Below are positions 45,949 to 54,890 of a DNA stretch of 64,000 nt, one piece after another. A model generated the notes under the pieces. The model was given only the letters and a program-made list of their open reading frames with translations. It did not search any database and was not told the DNA's origin. Both the position numbers and the translations under genes were made by a program. Numbering within the stretch: position 1 is the stretch's first letter; each line of letters starts with the position of its first letter. The stretch is from Oscillospiraceae bacterium. Lineage in GTDB: Bacteria; Bacillota; Clostridia; Oscillospirales; Acutalibacteraceae. The stretch lies in the NCBI GenBank assembly GCA_015065785.1, contig SVPR01000001.1, forward strand, positions 1 through 64,000, written 5' to 3'.

Positions 45949-45955
45949 GGGGTAT

Positions 45956-46996
45956 ATGGAAAAACAAGATATAGCATCTCTTTCACTTGATGAATTAAAA
46001 GAAAAAATTAAAGAACTCGGACTTCCACAGTTCAGAGCTTCTCAGATTTATGACTGGATACATAAAAAAGGTGCAGTATCCTTTTACGAAATGACAAATA
46101 TTGGTAAACAACTACAGGATAAATTAAATGACAATTTTGTAATTTTTAGCTGTGCTATTGAAAAAAAGTTAGTTTCAAGGTATGATAATACAGTAAAATA
46201 TCTTTTTAAGTTACCAGATGAAGAATACCTTGAATGTGTAGTGATGGACTATAAATACGGTCTGACAATTTGTGTTTCAACACAGGTCGGTTGTAAAATG
46301 GGTTGTTCATTCTGTGCCTCCGGAATTGGTGGTTTTAAAAGACAATTATCACCATCAGAAATTTTAGGTCAAATCTATGCTGCACAGCGAGATTTAGGAG
46401 TGCGGATTTCAAGAATTGTTTTAATGGGAATGGGCGAACCTCTTGATAACTACGATAATGTTATTAAGTTCTTAAAGCTTGTTTCTGATGAAAACGGACT
46501 TAATATTGGTATGCGACATATTTCACTTTCTACAAGCGGAATTGTACCAAGAATTTATGATTTACTTGATTTGGATTTGCAGTTGACTTTATCTGTATCG
46601 TTACACGCACCAAATAATGAAATCAGGTCAAAAATAATGCCCGTTAATAATAAATGGGATATTGATGAGCTTTTAAAAGCGTGTAAAACTTATGCAGATA
46701 AAACTTCAAGACGAATTTCTTTTGAATACGCAATGATTAAAGGTGTTAATGACACACCGGAATGTGCAAGAGAGCTTTCTAAAAGATTAAAAGGCTTTTT
46801 GTGTCATGTTAATTTAATTCCTGCAAATGAAGTTCCTGAAAAGGGGCACGAAAGAAGCGATGATAGTAATATTAACGCTTTTAAGGATATATTAGAAAAG
46901 AACGGTCTGGCTGTTACCATAAGAAGAACATTAGGTTCTGATATTAATGCTTCCTGTGGTCAGCTAAGACGCGAAAAAATATTAGAAACGAGGTGA
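45956..46996 (+). CDS. rlmN: dual-specificity 23S rRNA/tRNA adenine-C2 methyltransferase
   Basis: 346 residues. Radical SAM enzyme that makes 2-methyladenosine. CKMGCSFCAS is the 4Fe-4S motif, GMGEPLDNYDNV the GGE-like SAM site and SCGQLR carries the C-terminal catalytic Cys. ATG 45956 is preferred because GAGGGGT lies just upstream; the ORF runs upstream inside rsmB. Confidence 0.96.
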   Translation: MEKQDIASLSLDELKEKIKELGLPQFRASQIYDWIHKKGAVSFYEMTNIGKQLQDKLNDNFVIFSCAIEKKLVSRYDNTVKYLFKLPDEEYLECVVMDYKYGLTICVSTQVGCKMGCSFCASGIGGFKRQLSPSEILGQIYAAQRDLGVRISRIVLMGMGEPLDNYDNVIKFLKLVSDENGLNIGMRHISLSTSGIVPRIYDLLDLDLQLTLSVSLHAPNNEIRSKIMPVNNKWDIDELLKACKTYADKTSRRISFEYAMIKGVNDTPECARELSKRLKGFLCHVNLIPANEVPEKGHERSDDSNINAFKDILEKNGLAVTIRRTLGSDINASCGQLRREKILETR

Positions 46997-47001
46997 ACGC
47001 A

Positions 47002-47727
47002 GTGAAAATACAAGCTTTTACAGACACAGGCAGAGTTCGTGAAATGAATCAGGACGCCTATAAAACAGGTCTTTTCAAAGATGGTGGCGCATGGGCTGTT
47101 GTTTGTGATGGTATGGGCGGTGTAAAAGGTGGTCAAATTGCAAGTGAAATCTGCGTTAACGAGGTTTCAGCACATATTGAAAAGGGATACCGCAAGGGTA
47201 TAAGTATGAAATCGGTTAAAAATTTACTTGTTTCTGCTATTACTGCTGCTAATATTAAAGTCTATGAAACTGCAGAAGAAAATAAAGAATATTTAGGTAT
47301 GGGCACAACAATTGTTGCAGTTGTTATTTTAAACGGTTTTGCTGCAGTTGCTCATGTGGGTGACAGTCGTGCTTATTTTATTTCCGATGAAATAAAGCCA
47401 ATTACCCGTGACCATTCTGTAGTTCAGTATTTGGTTGATACAGGCAGAATTACTCCTGAACAAGCAAAAACTCACCCTGACAGGAATGTTATAACCCGTG
47501 CAGTTGGTGTTAATGCCGAAGTGGATATTGATGTTGATATTATCCCAATAAATCAGGGTGAAGAAATTTTAATATGTACAGATGGTCTTTATGAATATGT
47601 TTCCGATAGTGAAATGTTCGATATTATAAAAAACTCAGATATTGATGAACCTGCAAAGGTGCTTTTAGATATGGCAAACAATGCCGGAGGAAAGGATAAT
47701 ATAACAGTAGTAACTGTTGAGGGCTGA
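47002..47727 (+). CDS. prpC: PP2C-type Ser/Thr phosphatase
   Basis: 241 residues. Partner phosphatase of the PASTA kinase. DTGRVREMNQDAY, VVCDGMGGVKGG, VAHVGDSRAYFI, TRDHSVVQYLVDTG and GGKDNITVVTV give the metal-binding Asp residues of the PP2C fold. GTG 47002 follows GAGGTG at six bases. Precedes pknB by 4 bases. Confidence 0.95.
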   Translation: MKIQAFTDTGRVREMNQDAYKTGLFKDGGAWAVVCDGMGGVKGGQIASEICVNEVSAHIEKGYRKGISMKSVKNLLVSAITAANIKVYETAEENKEYLGMGTTIVAVVILNGFAAVAHVGDSRAYFISDEIKPITRDHSVVQYLVDTGRITPEQAKTHPDRNVITRAVGVNAEVDIDVDIIPINQGEEILICTDGLYEYVSDSEMFDIIKNSDIDEPAKVLLDMANNAGGKDNITVVTVEG

Positions 47728-47731
47728 TATT

Positions 47732-50032
47732 ATGGAAAATTATGTTGGTAAAAGATTAGATGGTCGTTATGAAATACAGGATATTATCGGTGTAGGTGGC
47801 ATGGCTGTTGTTTATAAAGCCTACGATAGCATCGATGACAGAATTGTTGCGATTAAAGTCTTAAAAGAAGAATTTTTAGCTAAAGAAGAGTTCAGACGCA
47901 GATTTAAAAACGAATCTAAAGCAATTGCAATTCTTTCACACCCTAACATTGTAAAGGTTTATGATGTCAGCTTTGGTGACAGATTACAATACATTGTTAT
48001 GGAGCATGTTGAGGGTATTACTCTTAAAGAATATATTGAACAATGTGGTGTTGTTAACTGGAATGAAGCATTATTCTTTGTTATTCAGATTTTAAGAGCT
48101 TTGCAGCACGCTCACGATAAAGGTATTGTCCACCGTGACATTAAGCCTCAGAATATTATGCTTCTTGATAATGGACTTATTAAGGTTACAGATTTCGGTA
48201 TTGCAAGATTCAGCCGTGGTGAAACAAGAACTATTACAGAAAAAGCAATCGGTTCTGTTCATTATATCAGTCCTGAACAAGCAAAAGGTCAGCTTACCGA
48301 TGAAAAAGCAGATATTTATTCTGTTGGCGTTGTTCTTTATGAAATGCTTACAGGAAAATTGCCTTTTGATGCTGATAATGCGGTTTCTGTTGCAATAATG
48401 CAATTACAGGTTGAGGCAGAGCCATTAAGAAGCATTAATCCTGATATTCCAATAGGCTTTGAACAAATTACATTAAAGGCTATGCAAAAAAATACTCGTG
48501 ACCGTTACCAGACGGTTTCTGAGATGCTTTTAGATTTAGAAGAATTTAAAATGAATCCTAACATTAAGTTTGATTATCAGAACTATTTTGTTGATGACGA
48601 ACCTACAAGATTCATTGGTAAAATTCAAGAAAAATCAATTCCAAACAAAACACCTGTTGACAGACAACCGACAGGCGAATATAAACCAATCCGTGCTGTT
48701 GATTATGAAGACACAGGTTATGAAACATATCAGGACGAAGCACCGCAAAAAGCAGCAACTGCAGTACAAGTAAAAGAAAGTAAATCAGAAGATGCTAAAA
48801 AGCATTTTACAATTATTTTTGGTGTTGTTTTTGTTTTCCTTTTAATTCTTGCTATTGTATTGGGTATTTTCATTAAAAATGGTACTATAACTTTAAGTGG
48901 TAAACGCGTTGATGTTGAAAGCTTTATAGGTGCTGATTATATTGAAGATATAGTAAATAATCCTGATTATGAGAATGCTTACATCTTTGAAGTTGTTTAT
49001 GTTGCTTCCTCAGATTTCCCAGAAGGTACTGTTACAGACCAGGACCCAAAAGCCGGCGATTCAATCGTAAAAGGTGGAGTTGTAAAGCTTTATGTTGCAA
49101 AATCAGGTGAGGGTAAGGTTATTCCTGATTTTACCAATAAAAATTATAAAGCGGCACGCGATACTTTAGAATCAATGGGCTTTGTTGTTACCTTACAAGC
49201 AACCGAAAATGATACTGTTCAGGTTGGTAATGTTATCAGCACAAATCCTGCTGCTAATACAAGTGTGTTAGAGGGCTCAACAATTACTGTTTATTATGCA
49301 GTTGATACAAGCTCAGAAAGTCAATTTAAAATGCCTAATTTAGAGGGTATGTCATTAGATGAAGCAAAGCTTCTTATAGAGAGAAATGAGCTTGTAGTTT
49401 CTAAAATCGAAACAGTAGATAGTAGCATTGCTTCTAATTATGTTGTAAGTCAATCACCGGCAGATGGCTCACCTGTAAGAAAGGGCGATTCTGTTATTAT
49501 TACAGTCAGCTCCGGCTATGTTTCAAGCGAGGTTAGTATTCAGTTACCATCTAATGTTGGTGTTTTAAGTGTAACTGCAACTGTTAACGGAAGCGAAACC
49601 TTCAGTGAGCTTATTGATACAGATTCTTACTCAACCTATGCAGTCAGCATAAAGGGTAACACTGCTAATGCAGAAATTAAAATTTATGTTGATAATTGCC
49701 TTTATTATGAAGCAATAGGTGATTTCACAAAAGATAATGTCAGAATTTCTAATGCAAACACTTACGCAGTTGCATTTTATAAAAATGTTGTAGGTATGAC
49801 AGAGGTTGAGGCTATAACTGCTCTTAATAATTTAGGTTACAGAAATATTCAGATAAACCGTGAATTGAGTTCTCAACCGGTTGGTACAGTTATTTCGCAA
49901 TCTCCGTCCTTCACATCTGCACCTCATGTAGATACTAACACAACAATTGTTTTAACTGTTTCAAAAGGTTTGACTGATAGTGAATCTACCACTAATAATG
50001 ATGTATTTAGTGATTTGGAAGGCGTAAATTGA
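47732..50032 (+). CDS. pknB: PASTA-domain Ser/Thr protein kinase
   Basis: 766 residues. Cytosolic Hanks kinase (GVGGMAVVYKA loop, HRDIKPQN, DFG, APE-like SPEQAKG), a ~60-residue Pro/Gln linker, one transmembrane helix (about 355-380) and an extracellular region with four PASTA repeats. Between the third and fourth repeats lies a ~75-residue beta-rich insertion. It senses peptidoglycan or lipid II and controls cell-wall growth and spore germination in other Firmicutes. ATG 47732 has GAGGG seven bases upstream. Forms the conserved prpC-pknB-rsgA set. Confidence 0.95.
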   Translation: MENYVGKRLDGRYEIQDIIGVGGMAVVYKAYDSIDDRIVAIKVLKEEFLAKEEFRRRFKNESKAIAILSHPNIVKVYDVSFGDRLQYIVMEHVEGITLKEYIEQCGVVNWNEALFFVIQILRALQHAHDKGIVHRDIKPQNIMLLDNGLIKVTDFGIARFSRGETRTITEKAIGSVHYISPEQAKGQLTDEKADIYSVGVVLYEMLTGKLPFDADNAVSVAIMQLQVEAEPLRSINPDIPIGFEQITLKAMQKNTRDRYQTVSEMLLDLEEFKMNPNIKFDYQNYFVDDEPTRFIGKIQEKSIPNKTPVDRQPTGEYKPIRAVDYEDTGYETYQDEAPQKAATAVQVKESKSEDAKKHFTIIFGVVFVFLLILAIVLGIFIKNGTITLSGKRVDVESFIGADYIEDIVNNPDYENAYIFEVVYVASSDFPEGTVTDQDPKAGDSIVKGGVVKLYVAKSGEGKVIPDFTNKNYKAARDTLESMGFVVTLQATENDTVQVGNVISTNPAANTSVLEGSTITVYYAVDTSSESQFKMPNLEGMSLDEAKLLIERNELVVSKIETVDSSIASNYVVSQSPADGSPVRKGDSVIITVSSGYVSSEVSIQLPSNVGVLSVTATVNGSETFSELIDTDSYSTYAVSIKGNTANAEIKIYVDNCLYYEAIGDFTKDNVRISNANTYAVAFYKNVVGMTEVEAITALNNLGYRNIQINRELSSQPVGTVISQSPSFTSAPHVDTNTTIVLTVSKGLTDSESTTNNDVFSDLEGVN

Positions 50033-50919
50033 TGTCTGAAAAAGTTTTAAACGGAATTATAATTAAGGGTATTGGCGGATTTTATTACATTGAAGCTGAT
50101 GGTGTTATTTATGAGTGTAAAGCACGAGGTGCTTTCAGAAAGAAAAAAATATCACCATTAGCTGGTGATAATGTTACAATAACAATTCGTGAAAACGGTG
50201 AGAACACAATTGATGATATAAAAGAACGCAAGAATGTTCTTGTTCGTCCACCTGTTGCAAATGTTGATACATTAGTAATTGTTTCATCAGTAAAAGAACC
50301 CGTTCCAAGTCTTACAGTTATTGACCGATTAACAGCAATTGCTGTGAGTAAAGGTATTAAGCCTTGCGTTGTTTTTTCTAAAAGCGATTTGGGTGACACA
50401 AAAGAGCTTGAAGAAATTTATAAAATAGCAGGTCTTAATGTGTGCTCTGTTTGTTGCAAAACAGGCGAGGGTATAGAGAATGTTAAAGCAATGATAAAAG
50501 GTGGAATTACTGTTTTTACCGGTAATACAGGTGTAGGTAAATCTTCGCTTTTAAATTGTATTGATTCCCGATTTTCAATTGAAACGGGCGAAGTCAGCAC
50601 TAAATTAGGCAGGGGACGCCACACCACAAGAGATGTTACTCTTCATAAAATTGACGATTTCTATGTTGCTGATACACCAGGCTTTTCTTCTTTGGATATT
50701 GAAAGCGGCGAGCTTATTATGAAAGATGATTTACCTTACTGTTTCCCTGAATTCAATGAATATTTGGGTGAATGCCGTTTCTCTACCTGTACTCATACTG
50801 TTGATAAGGGATGCAAAATTTTAGAGGCAGTTGAAAAAGGCGAGATTCATAGCAGTAGGCACAATAGTTATGTCACAATGTATAATGAAGTAAAAAATAT
50901 TAAAGAGTGGCAGCTGTAA
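50032..50919 (+). CDS. rsgA: ribosome small subunit-dependent GTPase A
   Basis: 295 residues. Circularly permuted GTPase for late 30S assembly. N-terminal OB fold, then G4 (FSKSDL), G1 (GNTGVGKSSLLN), G3 (DTPGFSS) and a C-terminal zinc site (ECRFSTCTHTVDKGCKI). ATG 50032 shares one base with the kinase stop; TTG 50029 is an alternative. The usual downstream rpe and thiN are missing; spoVM follows directly. Confidence 0.95.
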   Translation: MSEKVLNGIIIKGIGGFYYIEADGVIYECKARGAFRKKKISPLAGDNVTITIRENGENTIDDIKERKNVLVRPPVANVDTLVIVSSVKEPVPSLTVIDRLTAIAVSKGIKPCVVFSKSDLGDTKELEEIYKIAGLNVCSVCCKTGEGIENVKAMIKGGITVFTGNTGVGKSSLLNCIDSRFSIETGEVSTKLGRGRHTTRDVTLHKIDDFYVADTPGFSSLDIESGELIMKDDLPYCFPEFNEYLGECRFSTCTHTVDKGCKILEAVEKGEIHSSRHNSYVTMYNEVKNIKEWQL

Positions 50920-50936
50920 CAATTTTCAAAAATTCT

Positions 50937-50961
50937 CATAATATGTAGTAAACTTAAATGG
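50937..50961 (+). promoter_or_regulatory. candidate mother-cell sigma promoter of spoVM
   Basis: A CATAATAT element 11 bases after the start of the gap is followed by GTAGTAAACTTAAATGG. The 25 bases match the region upstream of the DUF3343 gene (23697-23722) at 23 positions with one gap. CATA-type -10 elements are typical of sigma-E and sigma-K; no sigma-A promoter is visible here. Confidence 0.45.
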
Positions 50962-50971
50962 GAGTGAGTTT

Positions 50972-51049
50972 ATGAAAGTTGTAGTTTGGCGCAGTCCTAA
51001 GGCACTCAGAGGTATCTTAAAATTAATGTTTGGAATTAAAGAAGAATGA
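50972..51049 (+). CDS. spoVM: stage V sporulation protein M
   Basis: A 25-codon gene (MKVVVWRSPKALRGI... GIKEE). It matches SpoVM in length (26 in Bacillus), MK start, a proline at residue 9, a GI(L/V) segment at 14-15 and a short amphipathic helix ending in FGIKxE. SpoVM senses positive membrane curvature on the forespore surface and recruits SpoIVA for coat assembly. GGAGTGAG lies seven bases before the ATG. Its position after rsgA is the standard one in Firmicutes. It is followed by a strong terminator. Assigned by motif and synteny. Confidence 0.88.
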   Translation: MKVVVWRSPKALRGILKLMFGIKEE

Positions 51050-51050
51050 T

Positions 51051-51094
51051 ACATAAAAACACCCGTAACAAATTTGTTACGGGTGTTTTTATGT
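51051..51094. terminator. long palindromic terminator after spoVM
   Basis: A perfect 44-base palindrome (22-bp arms) with GTAACAAATTTGTTAC at its centre, A-run on the left and T5 on the right. It can end transcription in both directions, separating the housekeeping cluster from the convergent GH2 gene. Confidence 0.9.
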
Positions 51095-51099
51095 AAAGT

Positions 51100-51134
51100 G
51101 TAATGGCGTAGTTTATAACAAACTACGCCATTAC
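51100..51134. repeat. second perfect inverted repeat next to the terminator
   Basis: 15-bp perfect arms (51100-51114 and 51120-51134) with a 5-base loop, 5 bases from the first palindrome. There is no T-run on either strand, so it is not a standard terminator. It may be a REP-like element or a second 3'-end protecting hairpin for the minus-strand mRNA. Confidence 0.6.
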
Positions 51135-51182
51135 TAATGAGGGATGAGAAATTGCTAGGATTTGGATGATTGATAATTTAAT

Positions 51183-53432
51183 TTATTTAGTAGGCTTCTT
51201 TACTTTATTAAGCTGAGCATTTACTTTAAGTAACTCTTCTTTAGTAATAGTAATATTAGCCATACCTACCATTGATGACATACGAAGTATTGAGAAGCCA
51301 CCGAGCATTTGCATCATGCTGCCTTTCATAGCTTTGAAGTTAATGTCAAAGCCGCCGCCCTTACTTTCGCCGTCTTTATTTTTGTTGCTCTTCATTTTCT
51401 TTAAAATCTTGTAGCCGAAGAGAGCAACAACGAGCTTACCGCGTTTGCTTTCAAAAATATCAGAAAGCTTATCATTAATTGAGAAGTAGCCTTCAGGAGC
51501 TGTAACATCAAACCAGTTGAGAATAGCACCTTTTTCTTTTAAGCGATATTCTTCGTTGAATGTATCAACCTTTTTAATAACACTTTCATCTTTGCATTCA
51601 CCGGCAACAGCTAAAAGCTTTGTTTCGCCGTTGTTAGGAACATCAAAGTAGAAGAAGTGCTCTTTGCTTTCTTTTTTACCTAAAGATACACCGTTATAGA
51701 AGAGTTCAACTTCAGGGAGATTTGAATATACAGTAACCTTAGTGGTTTCTTCAACTCTGTCAACATAGCGTTTGCCGCAGATATGAACAAAAGGTTCATC
51801 TGAAAGCCATGCTTTATATGCATAGAAAGCGTCTTTTTTATATTTACGGTCAAATGTCATAAGACCTTTGTGGTTCTGACCGTTTTCGCCACCCTCGTTT
51901 CTTGCGTCTGCACCAAAGTCAAACATATTCCAAACGTGAGTAGCCCACATATATTTACGGCTGAAGAGTTGTTTGATAAGTTCTTCGTGGTAATAAGCCT
52001 GGTATTCTTCTGTATAGTCGCCTTGAGTTGGGTTAGAAGTGTGCCAGTTAAGTGCTTCACAACCATACTCACTGCAACCAATTGGAATGTCAGGGTGCTT
52101 AGCGTGGAATTTATCAAACCAAGGGCCGTTCATTGTTGTGTCGCCACCATACCAACCGAAATAGTGGTTATAAGAAACAACATCAGGAATCTGAACATAA
52201 GGACTGTCCATACTACACATAGAAACACAAGCAATTGTTGTGAGTCTTGTTTTGTCCATCTCATGAACAAGGTCATTGAGGATTCTGTGGTTTTCAAGTA
52301 AATCAGGGTCGTTTTCGCCAGCCATTGTAATTTCATTTGAAAGACCCCATACAACGATAGATGGATGGTTATAGTTTTGTGTAACTAATTCTCTCATCTG
52401 AGAAATGGTGTTTTCTCTACCGGTTGCCATGTGGTGAGAAATATAAGGAATTTCTGCCCAGATTACAAGACCTTTTTCGTCACATAAATCATAGAAATAT
52501 TGGTCGTGTTGATAGTGTGCAAGACGAATTGTAGTTGCACCAACCTCTAAAATGAGTTCAATATCTTCTCTGTGATGTTCAGGGAGGAGAGCATTACCAA
52601 AGCCCCAACGGTCCTGGTGACGAGAAACACCACGAAGCGGATATTCTTCACCGTTAAGAATAAAGCCATTATTCGGGTCGATTTTAAATGTTCTGCAACC
52701 AAAACGGGTGCTGATGTTATCAAGAACAGCTTCGCCGTCTAAAAGCTCAACTTCAGCAGTGTAAAGATATGGATCTTTTTTACCGTGCCAGAGGTGAACA
52801 TCAGGGATATCTAAATTAACTTTTTTGTCGTTAGAAATAGTTTCGCAAACTACTGCACCTGTGGCATCTTTAATTGTATATTTTAATGTAGGTGTTTCAA
52901 CATTTCTTACAAATACTTCAATTTCAATATTTGCATTTTTGTCTTTGATTTCAGGTGTTACCTTAATGCTTGGGCTACCATAATAATCTAAATCAAAGTG
53001 TTTTTCATTAACGCCAATAATATAAACATCACGATAAATACCACCATAGAATGTGAAGTCAGCCATTTGTGGATAAACTCTGTCATTCTCAGCGTTATCA
53101 ACATCAATTTCAATAACATTTTCATCTTTGATTACATTAGTGATGTTAACTCTCCAGGTTGAGTAACCACCATCGTGGTGAGCGAGCTTTTTACCGTTTA
53201 CAGTTACATCAGCAGAGGAGTTAGCACCTCTTATTTCAAGATAAACCAAATCAGTATCAGGTAAATCTGATTTTGAGATTGTTTTTGTGTATTTGCAGGT
53301 ACCGCGGAAGTAATCAGCACCGCCGTCCTGACCATCAATAGCATTCCATGAATGTGGAAGATTCACATTTTCAGGAGCTGTATCGGGTTTATTAAAAACC
53401 CAATCTTTATTGATGTTAATAATTTTTCTCAT
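51183..53432 (-). CDS. glycoside hydrolase family 2 (beta-galactosidase or beta-glucuronidase)
   Basis: 749 residues, no signal peptide, so cytosolic. Jelly-roll sugar-binding domain, Ig-like domain and TIM barrel in normal GH2 order. The acid/base Glu367 lies in GLSNE and the nucleophile Glu455 in CSEYGCEA. NHKGLM with N520 and K522 matches the NxK motif that contacts the uronic carboxylate in beta-glucuronidases, but clostridial beta-galactosidases show similar NDKG forms, so the substrate is open. An unusual ~100-residue C-terminal tail is rich in Lys then Met (residues ~650-749). Divergent AraC gene suggests sugar-induced control. Confidence 0.87.
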   Translation of the reverse strand: MRKIININKDWVFNKPDTAPENVNLPHSWNAIDGQDGGADYFRGTCKYTKTISKSDLPDTDLVYLEIRGANSSADVTVNGKKLAHHDGGYSTWRVNITNVIKDENVIEIDVDNAENDRVYPQMADFTFYGGIYRDVYIIGVNEKHFDLDYYGSPSIKVTPEIKDKNANIEIEVFVRNVETPTLKYTIKDATGAVVCETISNDKKVNLDIPDVHLWHGKKDPYLYTAEVELLDGEAVLDNISTRFGCRTFKIDPNNGFILNGEEYPLRGVSRHQDRWGFGNALLPEHHREDIELILEVGATTIRLAHYQHDQYFYDLCDEKGLVIWAEIPYISHHMATGRENTISQMRELVTQNYNHPSIVVWGLSNEITMAGENDPDLLENHRILNDLVHEMDKTRLTTIACVSMCSMDSPYVQIPDVVSYNHYFGWYGGDTTMNGPWFDKFHAKHPDIPIGCSEYGCEALNWHTSNPTQGDYTEEYQAYYHEELIKQLFSRKYMWATHVWNMFDFGADARNEGGENGQNHKGLMTFDRKYKKDAFYAYKAWLSDEPFVHICGKRYVDRVEETTKVTVYSNLPEVELFYNGVSLGKKESKEHFFYFDVPNNGETKLLAVAGECKDESVIKKVDTFNEEYRLKEKGAILNWFDVTAPEGYFSINDKLSDIFESKRGKLVVALFGYKILKKMKSNKNKDGESKGGGFDINFKAMKGSMMQMLGGFSILRMSSMVGMANITITKEELLKVNAQLNKVKKPTK

Positions 53433-53477
53433 TGGAATCTCGTCCCTTCTAAAATCTTTTTTCTTTAATTTAATTTT

Positions 53478-53483
53478 ATTATA
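53478..53483 (-). promoter_or_regulatory. -10 element of the GH2 gene
   Basis: Minus strand TATAAT about 45 bases from the GH2 start. No good -35 lies 16-18 bases upstream, which is common at activator-dependent promoters and fits control by the divergent AraC protein. Confidence 0.45.
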
Positions 53484-53559
53484 GCAATAAAAAATTTTTT
53501 ATGTTATGATAATTTTTAGGCGTTATTGCACAATTTTTGTATTTAATTTGGAAAATATA

Positions 53560-53588
53560 TTGAAAATTTGATTAAAGTGTACTATAAT
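53560..53588 (+). promoter_or_regulatory. sigma-A promoter of the AraC regulator gene
   Basis: TTGAAA (53560-53565), a 17-base spacer and TATAAT (53583-53588), 55 bases before the TTG start. Confidence 0.75.
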
Positions 53589-53642
53589 ACAATAAAAATT
53601 ATAAATAATTTGTTTATTTTTTAGTGTGGTGGAGGAAATAAA

Positions 53643-54866
53643 TTGTTTTACGATTCAGAATTACATTTTTTAAGAAGTGTTTTGAACAAATGTCATATCC
53701 AGACTTTAATTATCAATGCAAAAGAAAATCCTGAAAGTACTTTAGATTTGGGGCTCAGAAGTCTTTTAGAAATTGATTTTCATTTTGAAAGACCTTTAAT
53801 TGAAGTGCTGGGTGAAATTTTACCTAAAACAATTCATATGCTGGTAGATGGCTATTTGTGTAAATATATTTATCTGCAATTGCCGGGTGATGATTTAAAA
53901 AATGTCCTGGTTATAGGGCCTTATCAGACTAAAGCATTTAATAATCAGGAAATTCTTGAATTAGCTGAAAAGAATGGTGTACAGCCCTCAAAAATGCGCG
54001 ATTTTGAGAGCTATTACAGTGGTTTGCCAATTGTCGGTGACGAGGGACAGATTATTTCTCTTGTTGAAACCTTTGGTGAATTTATCTGGAATGGCAGTAG
54101 TAATTTCCGCTTTGCTGAATATGAGCTTGAAACCAATTTTGAAGATGTATCCTTAATTATAAATAAATCGCTTAGCGAAAATGAAAGTCCCTGGAATTAT
54201 AAGCTTATTGAAACAAGATATGCTTATGAAAATGAATTCTTATATGCGATTACTCAGGGTAATTATCATAAGGCAAAGCTATTAATTCCTAAATTTGAGA
54301 ATTTTAATTTTGAACAAAGAAACTCAGACCCGATAAGAGATTTGAAGAATTACTGCATCATTTTAAATACACTATTCAGAAAGTCAGTTGAGCGGGGCGG
54401 TGTTCATCCGATTCACATTGACAGGGTTTCTGCAGAAATTGCAAAAAAAATTGAGCTTCGTACAAGTGTTGAAGATATAGAAAGCTTAATGCGCGAGATG
54501 GTCAAAATCTATTGTCAGCTTGTAAATAAGCATTCTGTAAGAGATTACTCACCAACTGTTCAGAAGGTTGTTGTTATGATTGAAACTAACCTTGCTTCCG
54601 ACTTGTCGCTCTCAGAGCTTGCAACTTCTCTTAATATTAATGCAAGCTATCTTTCAACCGTATTTAAAAAAGAAACCGGAAAAACCATAACTGCTTATGT
54701 TAACGACAGGAGAATAGAGTTAGCACAAGAGCTTCTGAAAACAACAAATTTACAAATTCAGACAATTGCGCAGTACTGCGGAATACTTGATGTTCACTAC
54801 TTCACAAGATTATTTAAAAAAGTGTCTGGTGTTTCACCGAAACAGTACAGAGAAGAAAATGCCTGA
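53643..54866 (+). CDS. AraC-family transcriptional regulator
   Basis: 407 residues. The last ~100 residues form the double helix-turn-helix of AraC proteins (LSLSELATSLNINASYLSTVFKKETG and IQTIAQYCGILDVHYFTRLFKK, GVSPKQYR). The N-terminal ~300 residues have no recognised cupin motif; a PocR- or YesN-like sensor region is possible. TTG 53643 follows GGAGG at seven bases. Divergent from the GH2 gene with a shared 210-base region, so it is the likely activator of that gene. Effector unknown. Confidence 0.9.
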   Translation: MFYDSELHFLRSVLNKCHIQTLIINAKENPESTLDLGLRSLLEIDFHFERPLIEVLGEILPKTIHMLVDGYLCKYIYLQLPGDDLKNVLVIGPYQTKAFNNQEILELAEKNGVQPSKMRDFESYYSGLPIVGDEGQIISLVETFGEFIWNGSSNFRFAEYELETNFEDVSLIINKSLSENESPWNYKLIETRYAYENEFLYAITQGNYHKAKLLIPKFENFNFEQRNSDPIRDLKNYCIILNTLFRKSVERGGVHPIHIDRVSAEIAKKIELRTSVEDIESLMREMVKIYCQLVNKHSVRDYSPTVQKVVVMIETNLASDLSLSELATSLNINASYLSTVFKKETGKTITAYVNDRRIELAQELLKTTNLQIQTIAQYCGILDVHYFTRLFKKVSGVSPKQYREENA

Positions 54867-54890
54867 TTGCTGGTAAAGTAAGGAGTTTTT

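Noticed and set aside
51870..52301. 143-residue plus-strand ORF inside the GH2 gene
   Set aside because: Antisense of the GH2 catalytic barrel, whose motifs and frame are clear; no ribosome binding site.
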